A DNA stretch of 64,000 nt from Lumbricus terrestris (lineage: Eukaryota; Annelida; Clitellata; Crassiclitellata; Lumbricidae). A model generated the notes under the pieces. That model was not told where the DNA came from and did no database searches. It saw nothing but the letters and a program-made list of their open reading frames with translations. Of this stretch, positions 1-10,500 are shown one piece after another. The translations under genes were made by a program, and so were the position numbers. Position 1 is the stretch's first letter; each line of letters opens with the position of its first letter. The stretch is from the NCBI GenBank assembly GCA_949752735.1, contig OX457052.1, positions 34,912,263-34,976,262 of the forward strand. The letters are read 5' to 3'.

Positions 1-58
1 TCATCATCATCATCGTCGTCGTCGTCGTCATCGTCATCAACGTCATCATCATCATCAT
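1..58. repeat. (TCA/TCG)n microsatellite
   Basis: The window opens in an imperfect trinucleotide array of TCA and TCG units that continues past the left edge. No coding role is visible. Confidence 0.8.
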
Positions 59-660
59 GGATGAAATCGTTCGTCAAACAACAAAACAAGAAGCGGTGCA
101 GCACTTGGTAGCGTTGACTTGAGAACAATGATGTATTGAATTAGCAATCGTCAGTTGGTTGATGTCCAGTTACATTTCGTCAGTGAGCAGTAAATTGGTC
201 AAACAGCTGAAAGTTTAGGTTTAGGCATGAAGCAAAAAGGTTAAAAGCTGTTATGGAAATTGAAAACGTTGTACACCTGAATTTACGAGATAACTATAAA
301 TGACCAGACAACTCTTGACTGATTGAGCTGTATTATCCCACACAAATGTTTTAGAGAAACGGCCTCTGTGGTCATCAGCCCTCGTCAAATCTGGATCCAT
401 CCATCCATAAATCCGCCACTGCTCAGTCTCTGACCGTGCCAATCCCAACCCTAGATAAATGAGGAAGGCGACGCTAATAATCCCTGGAGTTTCCCCCGAG
501 TCACTATCTCGCCTATGCCGTCTGCTACTAAGACGGGGTGCTGATGCGCCGACTTCGCCTTCACTGATGGCGGAAGAAGGCCCCGAGATGGTCGCCTGTG
601 ATAGAATACAGAGCTCGGTCGCGTCAGAGTCTGCCTCCTTCTGCTCATAAAAAGTCCTGG
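59..660. other. Intergenic stretch, nothing recognised
   Basis: About 600 bp downstream of the 3' end of the minus-strand PPP2R3C gene. Short open frames exist on both strands around 451-650, but neither resembles a known family or has convincing splice or start context. Nothing can be assigned here. Confidence 0.4.
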
Positions 661-1430
661 TTAAACCTTCATTGTTAAAATGACCTTCAGAAACTTACTG
701 GTTAAAATGACCTTGTTAAAATGGCATTTGAATGACTGCCTGATTAAACTGACCATGTTAAAATGAGAGCATTCAAACTTAATCGCTAAAATGACCTTGT
801 GAAAATGACCATATAAACAATTTTCAGGATGAAAAACTCACTACAAAATTACCTTATCAAAACAACATCACTACAAAAAACTGACCTTGCTATAGACACC
901 AGAGTTAAAATGACAAATCGCTTTAAGTATGAAACGACAAGTATAGAATGAACCACATGTATAATTACTTTGGCATAAAATTATCTACAAGTAAGAAGTG
1001 ACCCAAGTATAAAAAGACATCAACCCATAAAAACTTCCTTATCAAAATGACAGCCTAAAAACCAGCTGGTTCAGATGACCTTCATTAAATGAATGCCTAA
1101 AAATTTACCTAAGACAACCTCACCCTACCTACATGTTAGATGGCCCAAGTATAAAATGGTCAACACATAAAATGACCCAAGTAGAAATTACCACCACATA
1201 ACAAGACCCTGGAAGTACAAAATGACTCAAGTATAAAATGACCGACTCACAAAAACCCAAGCTCAGAATGACCAACGCAAAAATGGCCCAAGTACAAAAT
1301 GACCAAAACACAAAATGACCGAAGTGCAAAATGATCAACACACAAAATGACCCAATTACAAAATGACCAACACATACGATATTATACAAACCCACGTACA
1401 AAATGGCCTGCTCACAAATTGACCCCGTTA
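661..1430. repeat. Degenerate tandem repeat with AAAATGACC core
   Basis: The motif AAAATGACC, joined by short A-rich spacers, recurs dozens of times with a loose spacing of roughly 17-25 bp. It is most regular between about 1140 and 1400. The minus strand is open for 90 codons there and reads as repeated His-Phe-Val type residues, which is a by-product of the repeat rather than a gene. Confidence 0.8.
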
Positions 1431-1567
1431 TATAAATTAAGCAACACTCATAAAACTCTGGTTAGTTGAATCGGGAAATCGTTAATCAAGCAGGCAGAAG
1501 CTTCGAAATGGCGATTAAGTGGTAAAGCGAAGTGCAAGCGAATCAGAGATCTATCGATGATACCATG

Positions 1568-4500
1568 CTAGATTTTTGTGCTCGCTTCGAGGGGCAAGAG
1601 GTTCGGGTCGATTGGAACGACCTCGCGGTTCTCGTACGACCAGAATTCCTGGACATCGATCAGAATACTGACCACTGTGTGACCAGAGTAGCTGTTGACC
1701 ACAACAGTGACTGGTCAGTGTTACGTTTAAAACCGACCAAAACAGCTGTAAATGGGGCGAGAATTGAACCACGGTGATGAATGGACATGGACGAAGGGAT
1801 GATCACTCAGTGTGAATGAAATACATCTCTTCATGTATGTTTGCATCTATGTGTATGTATCTATGTATGTGTGTGTGTGTGTGTGTGTGCGACTGTGCAT
1901 GTATGTAACAAATATATAATAATAATAATAATAATGACAATTATTTCAGCACATATCGTTACAAGGGCGCCACAACAAACACAAGAACATGATCAGCAAG
2001 AAGTATGCCTCAGAGAAAATGTGTTCATAGAAGCTTATGTTTTAACAAACATTGTTGTACGAATATAATGTACCGGTATGATATTATCAGGTATATAAGA
2101 ATGTATGTACGTATTTATACATGCATACTCATAATAATATGCAAGCATGTATGTATACATGCATACTCATAATAATATGCAAGCATGTATGTATACATGC
2201 ATACTCATAATAATATGCAAGCATGTATGTATACATGCATACTCATAATAATATGCAAGCATGTATGTATATACATGTACAGGTCTGTATTAATGCATGT
2301 ATAAGTATATCAATAAAAAGTTTATTTACATAATACAAAGGGGCAGAAACATAGTATATAATATATATTATATATATGTATCTCTATATATATATATATA
2401 ACATTGTACATTAACATCACATAGAACCATAGATGTTAAAAATGACAAAACCGAATAAGAAAACAAAAACCCGCCTTTCACCCCACCCCTTAAAATAAAA
2501 TAAAAACTAGAAACAAAGAGAAAAGAAACTAATTTGACTTTGCTACACCTTGCACAGCATTTTAAAATAAAAAACATTGTTTGTGCAATTCAATTTTCGT
2601 CAGCAAATAACAAACCTTTATTATTAAACACTACGCAGCATTTAATAAATCCACAAACAAATAATTCTTTGAAATGAATTTGGGTTATTTGGTTACTTCT
2701 AGGATGCTATTTATTTCTCAAAGGACGGGGGCGTTAAAACGGTCCAAGGGGAATTATCTGAATCCTTGAAAGTATGGAGACAGCATAAGGGACAGCAGAC
2801 AAAATAAAATTGTAAAAAAAATTACAACCAGTAAATAAATAAATAATGTTACATAAAAAATCCCCAAAAAGGAAAAATCGTAAAAAATACAAACAAAATT
2901 TGTCTTAAAAACCCAACCAAAAGCGTGTTTACAGTATGTGTGAATTCATGCATATATACTATATATAGGTATATGTATTATGTTTGTATGTAGTAGGCAT
3001 GTATGCATGTGTAATGTGTGCACTTATTTCAAAGAACAATGGCAATCTTAACAGGTCGAAGCTGACAAGCAAATCAACAGATGCTCAAATTACGGTATAG
3101 TCCTCCGTTGGCAGGTCCTCATACACATGTAGAACCAACAAATTTTCACACATTACTGACCGATACTAAATCCAACGATAAAGAATAACACACAAGGCAT
3201 CAATACGAATAACAAATATTTATTGCTACATAACAATATCTATCGTTTCATAACAATATCTATTGCTCCATAGCAATATCTTTGTTCATAACAGTAAGAG
3301 ATTTGCAGGCAAAAAGATTTGGACCTCCTGAACAACAATATCATACAAAACACAAAGAACAAAACAAGTTTCTGAAGTTTCTGAAAACACCACATCTCTG
3401 ATTTATAAGGAAAATGCAAAAAATCTTTTTCGGGGTCAGAAAATGCCATATTCACTTTACTAGTTTCATCACAAATGCAAACATATAACAATAAAATAAA
3501 AATGAAATAAAACAAAACAAAATGTGAAAATTCAACAAAATTATCTCTTAAAGATAAACAAACAAAGAACTTAATAATCAAGAATCTCATGGCAATTAAA
3601 GACAACAAAAGAAAATGCAGAACATGATATCCATGCAACAAATCATTGTACTTGAGCGATAAACAGCAAAGCAGAAAACTAGCAATTTAGACAACATGCA
3701 AATTAAACAACAGCTACGATATTAACTAATTGCTAAATGCAACAACTAGCACTGACTGAACTACTTAGCAACAGCCAATTATCAAAAACAACTGCTATGC
3801 AGCAACTAAACAGCTAATAAATAAGCTACATGTAACTACTAAATTTTGGATTCCAGTATTGGATTCAATTTAAAATAACAACAATAAATTAATTAAATTA
3901 ATTATTCCAGAAGCATGCAACATATCTTAGGTAGGAAGTCTTTCTGCAGCAAGTCACCCATGACTTTGCAGTTCACTAATCATAACAATTGGGCAGTCAT
4001 CCATAACCCTGGCCAGTCACCGTCACTTCACCAGTCACTCATCACTTTGGCCAATCACTAATTACCATACTCTGGCCAAACACCCATCACTTAGGCCAGT
4101 CACCCCTGCGCCCCCCAATTACTAACCTCCTGATGAGATCCTGGAGAGTGAGCTTCAGAGGGTCGGTTGGCTTTACCATGTCAAAGATCTCATTCTTAAC
4201 ATCGTCAAACCCCACTGGTTCCGTGGCATGCATCTTCATCTGCTCCTGAATCGCCTGCAATAACAGGGAACCACAGCATTCTGATAAACTTAAAATAAAA
4301 GGTTACTTCTTATACAGGTAAAGCACTCATTAGTCATTAAAGTAGCATAGGTTGAGCAAATGGACCCAGTTAAGAAACTACGTATATTACATGTAAATTA
4401 AACTGATCCTAACTAGAAATTATGCATTAATTACATGCAAAATAAATGGACCATAATAAATTTACTAGTACAGTCCATTTTACTTTATCTGTACCATGTA

Positions 4501-7500
4501 ATTTCTTAGTAAAGTTTTTACTACATTACTCGTAATACTGAATTATTTATTAGAGTATGAAATGTATGTTATTTTTGCTGGAATCTATTTACCTGTAATA
4601 CATAATTTCTTTATTATTATGTATTACGCATAAAGCAAATGGACCCAATGAGAAATTATTTACTACACGGAAAGAAAATGGACCTCAGTAAGAAATTACG
4701 TATTTAAAACAGGTAAAGAAAATGAACCATAGTAAGAATCACGTATTACACAAAAAGTGAATGCACTTCAATGACAAATTATGTATTACAAGGAAATTGA
4801 ATGGACCATGGTACGAAATTATAAGATATTACATCAGCCAAAAGTGGCCCTCATCTCTCAAAGAATTAACAAAAATATAAACAAAATTGACAATATTGAC
4901 AGGATATAACACATAATTATTTTTATTACAAGTTATTTTATTTTGACATCTATAAATAACATCAAACATAATTTGATTCAGTTATAACCATTTTATATGC
5001 TTTTAATAAAATAAATTCTAGCCTTGTGGCCCCCTAATGTCCTTCAATTAAGAAAAAGTGGCCCTCGTGTCCTTCAACTTAGAAACAGTGGCCCGAAAGT
5101 CAAAAAAGGTTGGGAACCACTGTATTACAGGTAAACATAACGAACCATAGAGAGCAATTACAAATTACAGGTAAAGTAAGCAGACAGACCCTGAAGAAGT
5201 AGTTGAGGTCGAATATGTTGAGAAATCCTTTGCCCTGGACGTCGAGCAAACGGAAGAGATACTGGAGAGACTGCGGCTCCTTGCGGTTCTCGAGGGCCAG
5301 GACGAAGTCCAGGTACGTCTTGTAATCCATTTCTCCGTCGTAGGTGAGGCACTCCTGGAAAACGCGGTCAAGGAAGACGCCCGTCAGCGTACCTGTACCG
5401 TACCTGACGAAGGAAAAGACGGAACAAAGGATGACAAATCTATGGACGATTCAAAGGTCGTATATTCGGTACAGCAGTGTGCTTGTAAATCAATTATTGT
5501 GAGCTGTAGTTGCGAGGCTGGTTTAGTAGTTGTTAGGCTCGTTTAGCAGTTGCCAGGCCGGTTTATTAGTTGTTTGGATGGTTTATTAGTTGTTAGGCTA
5601 GTTTAACAGTTGTTAAGCTGGTCCAGCAGTTGCTAGGCTGGTCTAGTTAGGCTGGTAGAGCATTTTTTAGTCTGGTTTAGTAGCTGATAGAATAGTTTAG
5701 CTGTAAGGCTGGCTAGTAGTTGCAAGGTTGGTCTAATAGTTGTTAGGCCGGTTTAATCAGTTTTAGGCTGGTTTCATAGCTGCTAGGCTGGTTTAGTAGC
5801 TGCTAGGCTGGTTCAATAATTATTAGGCTGGTTTGCAGGTTGCATTAGGTAGGTTGACATTGTATCGTTTTCAAACACAAGTTTATAAAGCATCTCTAGC
5901 AGGGTGAACTGTTGAAAGGCATAAACTGTAACGTGATCAGTATTCTATCAGAAGAATCGATTGGCTTTTACAGCAGAAATGGAGCGACTGAAAGGTGTTT
6001 GATACTGGAAAGTGATGAACGCTCCATTAGTTAACGATTCCGTTATTTTTTCCAGATGCTCAACGTACTTGGCCAGTTCTTCCTTGCTTAACATTCCGTT
6101 GTGGTCGGAGTCGAGGTTCAGATATTGACCGTAGACTCGCAGCGCCGAGTGAGCGGAGAACCAGTTCGACTCCTGGACGTCCTTTGGCAAGTCGTCGTCT
6201 CGAAGCTAGACAACAAAAGTCCCATATATTTTTTATTATTTATTTTACATTCAGTCAAATTGAAATACAGTTATAAACTTATAACATAAAAGAAATTTTA
6301 TAAGAAATGCTGGAAAAACTAGAAATAATACGTATTCAATAAACACTGACATCATCCAAAACACATTCGCATTTACAGAAAATATGCTGACGATTTCTGA
6401 GCAGCATTACAAACGAGTTGAAGCCGTCATTATTTTCAAATTTTCATGCACCTCAAGTAAGTCGTCAAGGAAGCTGCACGCGAGAACATCCTGGATCTTT
6501 ATCTTTCCGGTTCGCATCGGGTCGAGGAAGAAAAAGAACTTGCGAACAGCCGTACAGACGTAGAACGAGTGGAATGATTTGTCGAGCTGATCCAACTGGA
6601 AAGACAGAAGCGGAAGTCATTCAAGTCTCCAAGTAACGAAACTGTAAATAAGAATCTTTGTTTGATATATCAAACTGGTGCAACACAGAATGATTACAAT
6701 TCATAGTATGACCCCTCAACAACCAAAGAGCTCTTGCAATTATACATGAGCAGCACCTAAATAGGAGGCACCGCCGCCGCACTAAAGCATAGACCCGCTA
6801 TATAACTCGCTGCGATATAGGTAGCAATGCAGGGCATCCGGCATAATTTTATAATAATTTATAATCGATGATGATGTCGCTAAAGGGCATGTTAAACAAG
6901 TTGACCGTTAGACACCTTCGAAAATTAGGTTACAAAATGCTATATATACTTGTCAACAATGTAAGAAGCTTCAGAATTGATGAAACAAAACCACTATCAA
7001 ATTATGAGGTACTTCCAAATGCTTTTCACAAAAAAACGCTGAACAATTGCTAGTGAAGGACTTGCGCTGCGACTTGAGGTGGATTCGAACCTGCAAACCT
7101 TCGGCTGCAAGGCGACGAACATACCCACTACACCACCGCGTCCCAAAACTGTGTTGCTATACTTTCGGCGACATGATCAAGTTTTGCGATAGTGCCAACA
7201 AGTGCAGTGCAAGAATTAGAAATCAATCTTAAAATCGTTCTTCTACCTGAGACAGCGTTGGAATCAATTCGTAAATGTAGTTCTCTAAGTCCTGAAAAAT
7301 AAAAGAAAATGCAATTTGATATTGTAAATCGAAATGACATTTCTTAGCCAGTCACGGAAATTAAGCGTCAGCATTTACAGAATTGAAGCTAAAATAAAAA
7401 AAAAGACAGGAACTTACAAAGAGAACTTCTAGAATTCATCAAAACACAGGAATCTAAATACAATTCAAAACTGTGTTGTTTTAATAGCACTTCTGAGTAG

Positions 7501-10500
7501 TCCCCTATGAAGAAGAGCCATATAAATTCCTGCATGAATTAATGAATTTCACAAACATTGGAAAGTCTGACATAGATTTACTACACCGTAACGTACATTT
7601 TCGCGCAGGTATCCAAGCCCGGCGACATCATAGAGCGAGAGACCAATGCGCGTCTGATGCAGCCAAACCTTTCGCATGACGTAGTTAAAGAAATGCATCA
7701 CAGATATTCGGCCGTATGGATCGTTGTTCAACAACTTCGCAAACGTTGACGCTTTGAAGAACTGTCTGCAAAAGCAAAATGCAGTTAATTTAACAAAATT
7801 TCAATTCATTGTTCCCATTTCAAGCAATTGGCAAATGGCGCAGTAAACAGTAATGTAGGGATTAAAAATTATACCCAGAAGAGGCGAGGATCTTGCTTAT
7901 TAGGGTTGCCCAGAGCTTAAAGTGTGGCTGGATGGTCATGGACGGCGTCCAGGCACTTATTTTCAAATCTCATTGGCGTCCTGCCACTTTATTTCTCCAG
8001 CCATGTTGAAAAGGTAAGGAGCATCCAGGCACTTATTTTTTTACACTTTAAGCACTGGGGGCTGCCTTTGTGTCGTGAAATGAAAGTAGAATGGCAAATG
8101 ATTGACATATATACATGTAAGTGCCACTGGACTACAAGGAGTGAAGGGTACCACATTATTAACTGGTACCGGAGTACATCATTTTGCTGTCTCAAAGCTA
8201 CTTTCTTTCGCACTGGGAGCACCTCTGATTTGCCAGCACTGCAAAATGCGCTTCATAAATTCATAGATGCAATGCAATACAATACAATGCATACACAATA
8301 CAGATCAAAATTTAAAAATTATTTCTTTTAGTAGTCATTGGTTGTGCATCATCCATTGTTGTATCTGTACTCACTTGCATTTGGCCGGACATTCGTCAGC
8401 GACTTTAAGAAAGTCTTCGTAGTTGATCATCTGCTCGTTTCGATAGAGCGGAGGGGTGTGATGTTTGTCCAACGTCACCCACAGATTCTGCACATCAGAA
8501 TATCGCAATATTAATCCAATGATAATCTCTCACAATCAGAAACATCTCACAGCGAAAGACATAGATCTGAGTTAGCGCCATGGCATCTTTAGTCCCATAC
8601 CCCAGCTTACCGAATTTCTGTATTTGTTTGAATGTGCACTTGTTATAGTGCCCCTTCAAGCTCACTACTCAGAGGCGCTCCCAACTATATAGCGAACACT
8701 GCAGCGGAGTTTCACGCCAAAGCACTGATGAGCAATTGCGAGTTAAGGACTTGCCCAAGGTCCCTACGCGGCGACTTGAGGTGGATTCGAACCTGCAACC
8801 CTTCGGCTGCAAGGCGACAAACATACCCAAAACACCACCATGCCCCGTTGAGGGCTTAGCCACTCACACTTGCAGGAGTGCTGCTGCTTCACCACATATG
8901 TCAGCGCCGCTTCTCTATCCGCTCAACTGCACAAGCGGAGCTTATTGTTCCCGCTCACGGACTGTGATCAGGCAGAACCGTGAGTGGTCCTGTAACCTAA
9001 AAATTGGCTCTCTACTATTCTTCGTCAAATAATGACCATTGTTCTCTCTGTCTCATTCCCCACTATTCTTAAGTTGGCCTTAATATTCGACCATGGTTGG
9101 ACTGGGAGCACATGTGGGTAGACAACCTTGAAGGAGCACTATATCAAATTGCTGTAGTAAAAAAAATCAAGTGGAAAAAAGCCAGACGTAAGTATTTCAG
9201 TTAGGTATTGATCAAGGCTTCTATACAGTAACTACGTCAGAAGAAAATGTGGAGACTCGAATCCTTACTCTATCCATAGTAATATGTTAATGTGGTTGTC
9301 ATCTTCAGCCCTTCTCTGCTTGAAGTCTTTCTTATTTCTTTGGGGTTGTCACGCTGAGAGTGCCTCTGATTAGCTAGTACTGAAAGAGGCACGTTATAAA
9401 TTCTCATTTATAAAATACAATGCAATACTATGTTAAACAGCCTTTTTAGACACCCTTAAAATGTGGCCACACGATCCTATAATAGCCATCTGACTGAGGT
9501 GTAGTTATTCTTTTGGCATTCGTATCCTCTTCGATCCTATTAGTTAAATTGCTGGCCTGAGGAAGGTCATTTCACAGAATTATAATGGCCTGCAATTGCA
9601 AAGGTGCGGTGTTGGACCGAGGGGAGTATCCTTGCCCAGGGAGCTATACAGGAGATCAAGTCGATCAGCAGAGTGTATTAGTTTCGGTCACATAGATCAT
9701 TAGCAACACCCTCCAACTTTATCCAGGCATGGGACTGGCACTGGCCAAAGTGGAAATAGTAGCAGACTCGTTTCAATAAGACTTAGTCTTAAGAACATTA
9801 ATTGAGAAGAAAAATAGACATTTAACAGATTGTGAACGGATATAAAATCGGTGAAACTGGTTTTGAAGGTGTCTTAAGGAGAGCGATCTAACCAAGTGGC
9901 TTTTAAAGTAATCCATAGGATGAAAACTGTGAATTGAAATGTATCCTTATTCTCAATATACCATTTCCAGGAAGTAGTTTTGTTTTTCACCACCAATGAA
10001 TTATCTATGAATGGCATTGCACCTCTGAACCATTTGAATGTATGACTTCCTCAAGGTCTCCACAAAGGAGAAAAGGAGATTCGAAATAAATTTCCAGACT
10101 TATATAGCACCTCGATCTGCTTCTGACTCACCTGTAACTCTTCGTTATCGAGAAGATCTTTGCTGCGTCTCTGCAGGAAAACCGCTCTGCATGGAAAGAA
10201 ATATTCAACAAGACTTTACCAACAACAGCGGAAAGAGAAGAGGAGGAGGAGGAGGAGCAGTTTCCTTAAGCAAGTCCTGGGGAAACGAAATATCTCAATT
10301 CTCTTCTAAGACAATTTGCAGCTAACCTGCAAACTGAGAGCTGATAATACAGAGTTATAAATAAGGACATCACGATTATACATTTATTCTGACCCATCTC
10401 CCACCATACAAACCCTAAATCCGGTGAGCACCCTCCTGGCCTCCTGCTGGGGTACATAATATATGGTGAGCCCCCCCCAATGGGACAGTTACATCATCTA

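Noticed and set aside
1129..1401. 90-codon minus-strand frame with repeated hydrophobic residues
   Set aside because: It is a translation of the AAAATGACC tandem repeat; no family, start or splice context.
2121..2276. Regularly spaced repeats that could suggest a CRISPR-like array
   Set aside because: Units are contiguous with no unique spacers, and the host is an animal. This is a minisatellite.
7041..7145. Possible tRNA gene on the minus strand
   Set aside because: The B box is perfect, but the acceptor and T stems do not pair and the sequence recurs attached to a SINE body at 8646-8855.
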